A stretch of 64,000 bases of DNA from Acanthaster planci (Eukaryota; Echinodermata; Asteroidea; Valvatida; Acanthasteridae): assembly GCF_001949145.1 (NCBI RefSeq), contig NW_019091592.1:155116-219115 (forward strand), in the 5' to 3' direction. The notes beneath the pieces are model-generated. The model saw only the letters and a program-made list of their open reading frames with translations, made no database searches and was not told where the DNA came from. Below are positions 45,369 to 55,130 of this stretch, in pieces. Position numbers and translations under genes: made by a program. The first letter of the stretch is position 1. The number at the start of each line of letters is the position of its first letter.

Positions 45369-45989
45369 TTAGTGAAGTGCATAATTCACCGGCGGTTCAG
45401 TGTTTAAAACCAACTTACTGAACTTTACGTCGCGCAAGTGCCTTTTAATAATTTCTCTTTCTTCGTCTGGCACTACGTCATTTTCAGTTAAACACTGGTC
45501 AAAGCTGTTCCGATCCTTGCAATGAAACAAAGCAGTCAACGCCGTATTTTCTCTGTAGTCTTTGAGCACCGAATTATACTTTTGCGTTAACAACCAGCAC
45601 GAATGGTTTAAGTGTCGGCCACTAAACGCCGTTTTGCTCAAGGCACACGTACTGCTTCCTTTAGATTTTTTACGATATTTAATAAACTGATCAGCAGCGC
45701 AGTCGTCTATGATGAATAACGTATTTACTTTTTGATATATTTCTATCGCGTCGTTTAGCTCTAGTCGTTCACGATCCAGGTCGCATAAATAAACATCGTC
45801 GTCTGCGTAGATCCACAGTCGGTCCAAATAAGTTTTATTTTTAGACAAAGTCGGGCATATAATCACAATTGCCTCAAATGCAAACCGATATTCAGTTTCC
45901 AATAAATCAAGCACCCACTTTATTGTACCTGACCCAGTTTCACCCACTGTTTACGCGCAGTGAGGTCTCTTGTACATGTTTAGACTCAT
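45369..45989 (-). pseudogene. FtsK/HerA-type DNA packaging ATPase
   Basis: This would pump DNA into capsids in Polinton-type viruses (A32-like). The ATG at 45989 is followed by an in-frame TAA at codon 13, then the P-loop region. The loop reads GETGSGTIKW, where the family needs GKT/GKS, so the ATP-binding lysine is displaced. Walker B is clear (TLFIIDDCA), followed by a region with SGRHLNHSCWLLTQ that holds the sensor Gln. The length of about 205 residues is normal. The second copy (58,975-59,375, plus) retains GKTNLGKTK, an intact P-loop, which confirms the assignment. Confidence 0.8.
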
Positions 45990-46020
45990 TTTATTTTAAA
46001 ACCGATCTGTTTAACTAGAT

Positions 46021-47056
46021 TTAATAAACCAATCTCTTAAAATTTCCGTCTTCCACAGTCAAGTGCGCATCCATCACCAAAAATACGTATATCATCGTAA
46101 GACTTGCAGACTCTGCCTGTTGCTCCATTTATATCGATATGACGCCGCCCACACCGAGAGGCCTTCCCAATACGTGCACAGAATTGTCGTCTTGTCGAAT
46201 TGAACTTCTAAAATCAAGCCACACACCGTACTTATCTTTCAAATAGTCGGCCATGTTTACTCCGGTCAAGTTTAGGTCCTTGGCAACCGAACGAGCCAAT
46301 TCAGTGTCCGAGTAACCAAAGTACTTGTTGACTTCGGCCCAATGCTGATACTCGAAAAGTCCCTGTGAATACCATTGATTTGGTTTACCTTCGACCGTGA
46401 CGACCGTTTTAGATTTGTGCGGGTTGTAAAATCTTTGGTGGTTTTTGACGGTCGGATCTTTGAACAAAATCAAAACGCCTTTAAGACTTTTAATCGTCTC
46501 GTCAATGCTAATGTTCCATAACGTTTCTGATTTATTAACGGCTTGTTTCATCCACGAGTGTACCCTGTCAAAAAAGTCAAATAAGTAGTAGACGGACCCT
46601 TTACATTTCTGCCCGATACTCGTTGCCAAGTCTTGATTGGTGAACCCTTCGTTTTCTAAAGTTATATCCGAAATCAAATATTCTGCGGCCGTGTCTGACG
46701 AGTTGACCACTTTATCATGCGAGTTAAAAGTCAACTTGTAAGTTAGAGGCTCTTTAAAACCCGAGACATAAAAAGGACCGTGATTTAATTCCCGAGATCA
46801 GGTTTCTTGCCACGTTGTTATATACGGTTCTGTCGGCGTCAGATGCACCGTCTAAATCGAGTTTAAACGCCAGTTTCGCGGTGCCGGGTACGATTACCTG
46901 ATCTGTTCCTAAAGCGGGGAATTTTACGTTCAACTTGTTACCTGATGCGATGGTGCTCGGATTATGCGTGATGGTCATTTCTCGTCTTTCACCTTTAATC
47001 GCACGAGGCACTTTGAGTCTGCGACTTGGGTTTAGTTTTTTAGTGTACTGTTGCAA
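46021..47056 (-). pseudogene. probable major capsid protein (double jelly-roll type)
   Basis: The N-terminal part (no ATG; likely start upstream of MTITHNPSTIASGNKLNVKF) has the strand pattern VKFPALGTDQVIVPGTAKLA. A deletion or shift at 46,740-46,760 removes some residues. Then come DKVVNSSDTAAEYLISDITL, KSLKGVLILFKDP, VTVEGKPNQWYSQG and the C-terminal block LKDKYGVWLDFRSS. A TAA at 46129-46131 interrupts before YVFLVMDAHLTVEDGNF and the final stop at 46021. It sits directly upstream of the packaging ATPase, the conserved order. The fold is inferred, not shown. Confidence 0.65.
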
Positions 47057-47061
47057 AATTT

Positions 47062-47080
47062 TCTTAATATATACGATTTT
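47062..47080 (-). promoter_or_regulatory. candidate TATA-type promoter of capsid gene
   Basis: On the minus strand, AAATCGTATATATTAAGAA stands just upstream of the capsid reading frame. Confidence 0.45.
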
Positions 47081-47283
47081 TAATTTATATGATTTTTAAA
47101 TCTTACTTTTTAAACTTACTTTTACGTAAATATCTTAAACAGGAAAGATAACGCGATAAAGGATGCAAGGAACATTTCTGCATATTCCGTCAACTTATTT
47201 CGCTTGCATATCAGCCAACTTATCTTTAATTTCTTGATCCTTTCTTTGGTTCATTTTTTTCTTCTTTTTAAAGTAGATTAAAC

Positions 47284-47636
47284 TTAACTGTACCGATAAA
47301 CCAAAAAACGAACTAAAGCAGTTCCGCCTAAAATCCATACAAGCTCGCGAATTTTCTGGTCTTCAGAAGGTAGAAATCGGATAATTTCGGCTCTGGAGGC
47401 AACGGCAACAACTGTTTACCCGTCAGGTCCTAGTACTCCCTTGACGCATCGTCCACGTTTACAAATGTGCGCTCACTCACGCTTTCCTGTTTCATGCGTT
47501 CGTTTAAAAAGTCTAACATATGCTTGCGATTTTCCTCCCAGGTTTCCTTTGCTTGATTCAGTTTCTCTAGCGCGAGGTCGTGGCGTTTGCATTCTTCGTC
47601 TACCTCACTATCTTTCAAACGACTAAATAAAACATT
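47284..47636 (-). pseudogene. helical membrane protein with phospholipase A2-like HD motif
   Basis: The open part reads LKDSEVDEECKRHDLALEKL, a long Glu/Lys/Gln coiled coil, then NVDDASREY and a stop at 47430. A shifted continuation gives LPLPPEPKLSDFY, PSEDQKIRELVWIL and a transmembrane segment GGTALVRFLVYRY, ending at 47284. The DE.C..HD..L pattern resembles the VD.AC..HD..Y catalytic stretch of viral phospholipase A2 domains. The Ca-binding loop that should precede it is missing, because the neighbouring integrase fragment starts there. It may be a truncated entry-type protein. Confidence 0.4.
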
Positions 47637-47637
47637 T

Positions 47638-48185
47638 TAATTTAAAGCTGATTTTAAAAAAGCTTTCGTTAAGAAAGGCGTGCCGGTACAAGTGGGAGAG
47701 CCGGACGTTCATAGGTTGCAGGGCGTTTATTCGGTCATCATTACGCGCAAGAAATGTTAAACGTAGGTGTACGTAACGTAGAATGGGTACAGCGCTTGCC
47801 TCAAGTAATAATATCGCTAAACGAAGAAAAAACGCGTTTAATCGACAAAGAGCCTGTAGAAGCTGTCAAATTATACTGAGTGAAACAAACACCGAGTGTG
47901 CCCGTTAAAAGTGAGAGCGAACTAGGTCCAGACGTGGTTGTGCGATACTTATATTACCCGGGTGAGCAGGAAGGAGGCACCGCCGGAAGGACGACAGATC
48001 CGGTCTGGTCCGTAGACGTTTACCAAATTGAAAAACGCACCAGTCAGTTTAAACGGGTCAATGGCAGGCGAGTAAAAACGGGTCCCACTTCATATTACTT
48101 GTTAAACGGGCAAAATAGAAGTTTCGTCAAAGAAGAGCTTCAAGTAGTACCTGAGGATACCGAATTACCGCCCGAGAAAGCTTAA
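47638..48185 (+). pseudogene. retroviral-type integrase, C-terminal part only
   Basis: It begins inside the protein (FKADFKKAFVKKGVPVQVG, DVHRLQGVYSVIITRKK). A frameshift follows, then RNVEWVQRLPQVIISLNEEK, a TGA at 47877-47879, and the C-terminal domain with VVRYLYYPGEQEGG, TDPVWSVDVYQIEK, TSYYLLNGQNRSFVKEELQV. That last block is the SH3/chromo-like tail of Polinton/adintovirus integrases. The zinc finger and most of the D,D,E core are absent. It is transcribed opposite to its neighbours. Without the core this copy cannot integrate by itself. Confidence 0.7.
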
Positions 48186-48341
48186 CTGCGCAAAAACCAA
48201 ATTAATAGCTTTTTCTTTATCTATAAAAATCTGAGTTATACACGCAGTGATAGATGAACGAATCACGTTGTTCTTTTGATCGCTTCGCTCGTGATAACGC
48301 TCGCTTAGCGCGCTCTAGGTCAGTCGCCATAAATCCGCGAA

Positions 48342-51300
48342 TTAACATTGGCAGTGCCCGTAAGCTAACGTATCTATGCCGTTTGGTAAAATTTAGCGCT
48401 TAGTGTCTAGCGGTGAAAGACTCAGCTTATTTTGCGTGATGGTGTATACTTGATGTTTATCTAAATAACTGCTGCTTATTAAAATGTTGCTGCCGTTCAA
48501 ATAGGCAAGTTTTATACGCCTTGTGGGTTAGCCGTTTTCGGTTACGACTTTAGTGACGCCTTTTGCGTTCTTTAAATTTTGACCTTCCATTAAAATCGAA
48601 TACATTTTAGGCCTAATGCAAACGACTTCCGAAATGACCTTACCCCCATAATTCATCTTTCATTTTGCTTATAACTTTTTTGTTCTTTGGGTCGTAAAGT
48701 TTATGGTCGGGCGGGTTATTGCTAAAGTCAAATAAGCTGCTCTTTTTACTCAAGTAGCCGTTTAAATTGTCAGTTTGAATCTGGAGTAACAGAGAATCAG
48801 TGTTCGTATAAAGTAAATTTACTTTATCGCCAAAGTTGGATTTTAATTCGTTGTAGTAAAAGTCGTACATTAAAGTTTTAGACAAGTCGAGGACGCTCAC
48901 TCCGCAGTAAATTGGCTTGTTCAGCTTGGTTTTTACGCGAAACATTTCGACAAACGAGAGATCGCATAAAGAGAGATCTTTAAAAGACGTAGTTGACTTA
49001 TAGTTCGGTTTAAAGGTAATTTTTTGTATTTGGTGGCGTCTTTCAAATCTCTCAATAAGTGCCCGTCGATTCAGGATCTTACATTTCCCATTGTCTTGCC
49101 GAAGACCGAATTATTCATCAATTTCTCAAATCAGACTTGGCTTATTTGCGCACTTCGGTATTTTTATCGATGTAGCTTTTCATCCAAGGAAACTGTTTAA
49201 ACGACCTGACGCGGTGAACCTCTTTTAACTGGAGGCCGAGTTCCAGGTACTTCTGCAACGTACGATAATGAACCACGTAGTTATGTTCAGTGCCTAATGT
49301 GGCCACGAGTTTATCTACCGAGGTTACTTGCTCGCCTTTGTCGATTGATTTTTGTTGGTAGCAGGAAGTCGATGCGTTTGTCGTGCAAGTGCTGTGGATA
49401 TTCCAAAGTGACTTCAAACCTGTATCCCTGCGAGTCTTCAGGTGACAGTTTAAGAATGGTTTAAGGGTAAACGTGCCTTCAACCCACTGAAACTCACCCA
49501 CGGTAACGATTGACTCATGGTTCAGCTGTACAAATTATTCGCGTCCAGGTACATAGTATGCGACTCCGGTTGATTTGGGGTGCAGTCTAATAAGCTCGGT
49601 TGTTCGCCTTGGCATAACGCTTGGCACCCACGCTCGAGATACCACCTCTTTTAGCCCTTTCAAAGAACAAGTGCTTGTCTATGTCCGTCAATATTTCTAA
49701 TTTGGCGCCCGAGTGCTTTAACAGTGCGTCCCACGATAGGCCGGTGACGTGTAATAGTTAGCCGGGTAAAGGCCATAGTTCTTTTTACAGACTTTGCAGA
49801 AGTTCTCAAATACACCAGCTAGTAACAGTACGTCCGTTTGTACATATAGGTTGTCATAGTCTCCGAGATTTTTACAGCCAAAAGCCTGCCATAACGTTTG
49901 CGCTCTTGCGTGTTCTTTCTCGGCCACGGTGGACTGTCTCAGGGAGCTATAAAACGCGTCTCTAGGCGGTAGGCTTGTTTCTTCAAATCTATCAAATGAG
50001 TGGATATATTCGTAAGGATAAATGCCTTTTTCTAATAGCATACCCGTGTTTTTCAGGAATCTTTCTCGAAGTAAGTTAAAATCATCGGGTGAACAATTCT
50101 TAGCAGTCGATCGAGCGAAGCCGCCATGAAATGAAATGACTCTAGGTACCTAAGTTGGCCAAATGAAAAAGAAATGTAGTTCTCTGTATATCTAGCAATT
50201 AATTTGATTTCCTTGCCGTTAAACTCGCGAGCACCCTGCATGATTAAATGCGCGTCGTATTTTTTCCAAATTGTGTAAAATCACTGGGACAGGCGTTTGA
50301 TTTGGGACGACTCTTAACTTGAGATTGCATAGGGCGTGCGCTGTGTCTCGGTACCTTTCTAAATCTGTTGATGGGTTTCTCGCACGTCATACAAATGTAA
50401 TCCCTGAAACCAACTTCGTTTGCAGAACTGTAAGTCGCTCGATTGCCTTTTGTTTTTGGCTCGTTTGGAATTGGGCACTGACAATGCGATTCTTTTGTCT
50501 TACTGATAAGTTGCTCACAGATCCAACAGCAATTGCAATTTTCGTAGATTTTTGTCACTCGCGCGACCAGGTTAGGGGGTTTGAATTTTCAAATGTTTTG
50601 TTGATCTCGTCTACTTCTCCAGAAAGAGACCTGACAAAATCGCCTGCCGCATCTTGGCCTCTGTACGTCTTTTGACTCGTGCATTTACCGTCGCATCTGA
50701 CGACTGCGTAAGAATAACCGCAGGGCTTGTGGATCTGGGTCTTGACCCTGTTTGACGAAGTCGGAGGAGGGCGCTCTAAAACTGACTCAAAATCAGCGTA
50801 AATGACAAAATGGGCGTCTTGCTTATTTTTATAATTTTCAAATTGTAAAACGTTTTTGCCTTCGGAGGCAAATTGACTTTACAAGGAGCCGCATCTAATC
50901 CTTGGCAATCTTCTTTGTGCCCGCTTAACTTTTCTTCTGTTCGAAAATGCGACATGCAATTGAAGCACCATTATGTTTATGTTCCTGTTTACTAACGTCG
51001 CCCGTCAACCGAGAAAAGATTTTGATCCAGCAGAAGTGACTCTTTTCGCCTTGCGGAAAGTAAAGTGAATTGATCGGTTCACCTAAGCGTTTAGTTTTGT
51101 GATGTATGTAAACGCCCTCCTTTTTGTCGTAACCAAATACGTTGATCGCCAATTTGTTTTGTGATTCGATACGCGGAATCTGTGAAACGGGCGTTGGAAA
51201 GCTCACGTTTGTGAAATTTAGGTTGTTGCTTTTGTGTAAGTCGAGGTGCGCTCGTTATGTATTTTGTAATTTTGGTTAACTTCTATCTGACGTTTGACGT

Positions 51301-51780
51301 TGTCTCAATATACCTTTAAAGCAGATCTAAGAGCCTCTCTGATGCACTGTTGGTCTTTGTTTTTAACGTTAATGATTGCTTCCTTAAGTGCCAATTGCTT
51401 AGGCAGCGGAATGTAAGTCGCACCCACCGGATTATACCTAACGACGTTGATATAAAAAGCGTCAACTTTATCAAAGACCCATCCTGATCCGCGTTGCGTG
51501 TGAGCCTCCACGTCCTCTATCTGTTTTTGTCTCTGTTTCGCGAGTGCTGTCACTAGGTCCTTTTTACTCACAACCACTGTATTTTGACTCGGGAAGGTGA
51601 ATACACCAAATCGGTTTGGTCGCGTTTTTCCGATCTAAACTGCACTTTTAGGGCCGTTTGCAGTTTATAAGAACCAATTTCCTTTAACTCGTCTAGCGCT
51701 TTCTTCTCGATAAAAGTCTTGTAAAAATAAAAAAGTGCACTAAAGTCAAAGAAACTGGGTATTAGTACCCAATTGCGGTA
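48342..51780 (-). pseudogene. protein-primed family B DNA polymerase
   Basis: About 1,140 codons in many frames. From the N-terminus there is the helical ALFYFYKTFIEKKALDELKE stretch and the conserved GSGWVFDKVDAFYINVVRYN and YIPLPKQLALKEAIINVKNK block. FPTPVSQIPRIESQNKLAIN follows near 51,190. The 3'-5' exonuclease motif DFE lies at 50786-50794 within FVIYADFESVL. Near 50,000 is YPYEYIHSFDRFEETSLPPR, then DNLYVQTDVLLLAGVFENF. Motif A is YLDANNLYS (Asp at 49543-49545). Motif C reads YTNTDSL (48790-48810), where YTDTDSL is expected. The end has NKLSLSPLDTKR and LAYGH. At least ten frame breaks or stops are seen. It would replicate the element by protein priming. Confidence 0.85.
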
Positions 51781-51786
51781 GTTATC

Positions 51787-52086
51787 CTAAAAGCGCCTCA
51801 CTTTTCTTATGTCAACTTCTTCCATTTCCTCGTGTTGAGTGTAAGCTTTAATCGCTTTAATGAGATCTTTCTTTAAGATTCTGCCCGTGTATGTAAAAGG
51901 AATGTCATTCTCCCGGACTGTTTTTAACAGCTGGCGATATGAGTGACGCAGGAGGTACCTGAATCTTCTTTGGTTCGTTCGGATGGCTTGAACGAATTCG
52001 GGCTTAGTGTGAAACTTACGTTTAGGTGCCGGTAATGGGATGTTGTACTGCTTGACAAAATCTGCTAAAACGAATTCTTGAATCAA
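51787..52086 (-). CDS. 99-residue basic helical protein upstream of polymerase
   Basis: Intact from the ATG at 52086 to the stop at 51787. It is rich in Arg/Lys/Gln (AIRTNQRRFRYLLRHSYRQL). The part FVKQYNIPLPAPKRKFHTKP and ILKKDLIKAIKAYTQH look like two copies of a SAP-like helix-extended loop-helix. It may be a small DNA-binding protein or the original N-terminal domain of the polymerase, since it ends only a few bases before the polymerase frame. It is the outermost gene of the right arm. Confidence 0.5.
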   Translation of the reverse strand: MIQEFVLADFVKQYNIPLPAPKRKFHTKPEFVQAIRTNQRRFRYLLRHSYRQLLKTVRENDIPFTYTGRILKKDLIKAIKAYTQHEEMEEVDIRKVRRF

Positions 52087-52264
52087 TTGAAGGTCGATAA
52101 TAGTGGCCTGTGTTTTGGGTTGTTCATGTCTCTATTTATATATAGGTTTTAATTTTTTTTTTCATTTTTTTCTGACGACTTGACTAGACATGATTTTATT
52201 TTTTATTTTTTATATGTATAGTCCATTTAATTAAGGCGGTTGTAAACTCAGCACATTTGGCCTA

Positions 52265-52530
52265 AAACAGAGCCACGCTTTAAGTAGGAGTCACGAGTTC
52301 AGTCCGGGTAAGTCGAGACTTGTAGCGAGGGAAATTCCCTTTTTTGTTTGAGAGCCACGGGGTCAAAGGTCTAGCTTGTTTATGCGCGATTGTTGGAAGT
52401 GCCGGAGTCAAAGGTCGAGGTGGGTAAAGTGGGAAACCCGGCGCTGGGGTGAATGGGTCTGTGAGCGAGTGGAGCGCGGAAGTAGAGTGGAAAAGGGGGG
52501 CTGGTCTTGAACCGGTACTTTCGTACTACT
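52265..52530 (-). repeat. right terminal inverted repeat
   Basis: This is the inverse of 39098-39385, ending GGTACTTTCGTACTACT. It shares GGTCAAAGGTC, GGAGCGCGGAAGTAGAGTGG and GGCTGGTCTTGAACCGGTAC with the left end. ATTCG follows. Confidence 0.85.
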
Positions 52531-52664
52531 ATTCGATCTGCGGCATTTCGACACGTGGGGTATGGTTGGCGCGAGTACGACATCCAGTTTCGAATGCGCC
52601 AGGCGCGTCTGCCGTCGCGCTCTTAGGCAACTATTGATGCCGAACTTTGGCTGGTGCTGCTTGG
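52531..52664 (+). pseudogene. Ngaro gag-like protein, resumed part
   Basis: The frame interrupted at 39097 continues with SAAFRHVGYGWREYDIQF and RQARLPSRS, has a TAG, then ATIDAELWLVLLG. The second Ngaro copy shows the same run without interruption at 61,510-61,640. After ELWLVLLG the sequence jumps directly to the middle of the reverse transcriptase. Confidence 0.7.
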
Positions 52665-52699
52665 TTCGATTTTGATTTGCTTGGTTTTTCCCATAACGG

Positions 52700-53698
52700 C
52701 CAATTTCGATAAATGCATGCCTATGGGCTGTGCTATATCCTGTGTTACGTTCGAGCGGTTCAGTACTTTCCTTGAGTACTGTACTCGTAAGGTGCCCAAA
52801 TCTCCTAAACATTGTGCATTATCTGGATGATTTCCTGTTTGTTGGGGCTAATCATGCCGAGTGCGCACGTTCCCTCCAATCTTTCAGAGTCGTTTGTCAG
52901 CAATTTGGGGTACCCATCGCGGAAAAAACCGAAGGTCCGGCTACGAACCTCACTTTCCTGGGTTTAGCGATCGATACGGTTGCACGACAGATTCAAATAC
53001 CGACTGATAAGCAAGTTGCCTTACAAAATACGATTGTTAGTGTGCTCGATCAGAAGAGAATCACACTGCGCAATCTTCAATCCCTGCTAGGTCGTCTCAA
53101 TTTTGTTTGTAAGGCGGTAAGACCTGGTAGGGCCTTTCTCCGTCGTTTGCATGATCTAGCTAGGGGTATCTTCAAACCTCATCACAAAATTCGCATCACT
53201 TCAGGTGCACGAGCAGACTTGCTGGCGTGGCAACAGTTTTTGTCACATTTCAGCGGAACGATAATGTTTCAGGATTCGGTAGGGCACAATAGTGACCAAT
53301 TGCACATGTACACTGATGCTTTTGCTGAAATTGGTTTTGGGGCTTACTTTGCTGCGCACTGGTGTCAAGGGAAGTGGCCCGAGCATGTAAAGAGTCAGTC
53401 TCTTTCTATTGCCTGCTTGGAGTTGTTCCCCATCGTGCTAGCGGTCCAGCTGTGGGCTGTCCCATTACATAATAAACGTGTGATATTTTGGTGTGACAAT
53501 CAGCCTGTAGTTAGTGTAATCAACAGACAAACGTCTAAATGTCACTTAATGATGCGTTTGGTGCGCCGCCTCGTGGTGACATGTCTCACAAATAATATCC
53601 AGTTTCGATCTCAGCATGTTCCAGGCCTGGATAATGGCATTGCTGATACCCTTTCACGTTTTCAGATGACCAGATTTCGTCATCTCGCACCCGCTTGA
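52700..53698 (+). pseudogene. Ngaro reverse transcriptase / RNase H, N-terminus deleted
   Basis: It begins within the palm (FDKCMPMGCAISCVTFERFS, frameshift near 52,815), then the catalytic HYLDDFLFVGAN with YLDD. The thumb has TFLGLAIDTVARQIQIP and LQSLLGRLNFVCKAV. RNase H follows with MYTDA, CLELFPIVLA, WCDNQPVVSVI and HVPGLDNGIADTLSRF, which supply the D, E, D, D catalytic residues. It copies the element RNA into DNA. The fingers and the first catalytic Asp block (QSDIKSAF in the second copy) are missing through deletion. Confidence 0.85.
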
Positions 53699-53731
53699 GA
53701 CCGCGATATGACCCCCCTTGCCCGATAATCT

Positions 53732-54677
53732 GTGGAGTGTCTTCAGTTAGAGGTCCGGAGTCTTTTGCATGACGCGGTGGCCCCCCGCACGAACTTGTCT
53801 TATCAGAGGACTTGGCATCTTTTTCAATGGTTTAGTCAAACCCATGGTTTCGACGCCGCGCACTCCCCCTTCCCTGCTTCAGATAGTTCGATTTATTGCA
53901 TTTTTTGTCGGTATCTGGGTATGCCCTCACAACGATTACCTCTTACGTCTCGGGGGTTTCCTCCAGTTTGCAGTTAATGGGTTATCCTGATTTAACTAAG
54001 CATTTTCTGGTCAAACGTTTACGGAGGGATGTCGTAGGCGTAGTAGTCGTCGCAACCGACGGCGCCCTATCACTTATGATATTTTATGTCGTATGGTGCC
54101 AACCTTGCAGACTGTTTGCTCGAGTAATTTCGAGGCTCGGCTTTTTCGAGTGGCTTTCTTACTTGCGTTTTGGGGGTTCCATCGCTTTGGGGAATTTACT
54201 GCCCAATCCCACCAATCTTCTAGCCCGTTGTGTCGGTCTGATGTTACCGTCAAAGACTCCCCTTTAAGGGTCGAACTTATCCTATGTCACTCGAAAACAG
54301 ATCAATATGGCCATGGTTATGTAGTTTCCATCCCAGCAGCACATAGCCAGCACAACATGATGAGCCCCATCCGGGCGACTTTGTCTTACCTTGCCGGTTC
54401 CACATCCCCCCGTGGCCCGTTTTTGTCACATTTCGACGGGAGTCCTGTCACGCGTTACCAGTTTGTCTCGGTACTCCGTCGTGCCCTTGAGTCTATAGGG
54501 CTTTACGACGCCAGCTTTACCTCTCATTCTTTTCGCATAGGGGCAGCTACGTCTGCGGCTATGGCAGGTGTGTCTGAGGATGATGTTAAAACTTTGGGGC
54601 GTTGGGAGTCTGGGGCTTACCGACGTTACATTTGGATTCCCCTGCTATTTTCCATTGAAAGCTACATGTTGTATTAG
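53732..54677 (+). pseudogene. Ngaro tyrosine recombinase, two frameshifts
   Basis: The N-terminal core-binding part has APRTNLSYQRTWHLFQWFSQ and a shifted YVSGVSSSLQLMGYPDLTKH. The catalytic part (54,093 on) holds FWGFHRFGEF (first Arg), CHSKTDQYGHG (Lys), TSHSFRIGAAT (H-x-x-R) and LGRWESGAYRRYI (Trp and nucleophile Tyr). All conserved residues are present; the frame breaks near 53,905 and 54,030 make it inactive as it stands. In Ngaro elements this enzyme integrates circular DNA. Confidence 0.8.
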
Positions 54678-54738
54678 CTTAAGTACATGTACTTTGCTCG
54701 TGTTTTCTTCCGATTTCCTTTTCATTTTTCTTGCGAGA

Positions 54739-55130
54739 ATGGCCCCTGGCAAGTCAACAGTCTGGGTCATTGGGGACGGCTCTGTGTGCTGGTGTGCTCG
54801 GGAGGCGGGGTCATCGCCCTGGGGAGAGCGTCTTAATCGGCTGGCCTATATTCCGAGTTACTGCCCCACCAAACTTACCCTCACGCCCTAAAGCAGAGTT
54901 CCCTCGAGCGTACACGACGTTTGCTGAACGCGTACGTTCATTCATTATTTCGAAACGCTCATGGAGGTGTTATTTGGCACCCCCAGATCCAGTGGTCGTC
55001 CGCGGCGTTATTTCATGCGGACGAATTTCATTTGACTGATGATAGTTGTTCGTTCATTCTCGACAACTTCTACCAAGCCCTGGCGCCATATTGTTTGCCT
55101 GTTGCATCTCTCCCTAATACCACCACCTGA
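54739..55130 (+). pseudogene. Ngaro SGNH-like hydrolase
   Basis: It starts at ATG 54739 (MAPGKSTVWVIGDGSVCWCA), a GDS-like block I of SGNH/GDSL hydrolases with GDG in place of GDS. After a frameshift near 54,885 the end has IWHPQIQWSSAALFHADEFH and LTDDSCSFILDNFYQAL, where D..HLTD is the block with the catalytic Asp and His. Many Ngaro elements carry such a domain. The altered nucleophile block and the frameshift indicate loss of activity. Confidence 0.6.

Larger units (their letters stand above)
39098..52530 (+). mobile_element. endogenous Polinton/adintovirus-like element
   Basis: This 13,433-bp insertion is bounded by inverted repeats starting AGTAGTA and a short target duplication. The gene set combines protein-primed PolB, FtsK/HerA-type packaging ATPase, a probable double jelly-roll capsid protein, a probable minor capsid protein, a retroviral-type integrase fragment and small membrane proteins. 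Polintons and adintoviruses share this set. It is shorter than the usual 15-20 kb, in part because the integrase core is deleted. No adenovirus-type maturation protease was found. Genes are densely packed and intronless and differ in style from the flanks. Confidence 0.85.

Noticed and set aside
39098-52530. Adenovirus-type maturation protease expected in a Polinton
   Set aside because: No His-Asp-Cys pattern or related frame could be found; either lost, or too broken to see.
52449-52637. Open frame across the right viral junction
   Set aside because: It is the inverse terminal repeat joined to gag sequence, not a gene.
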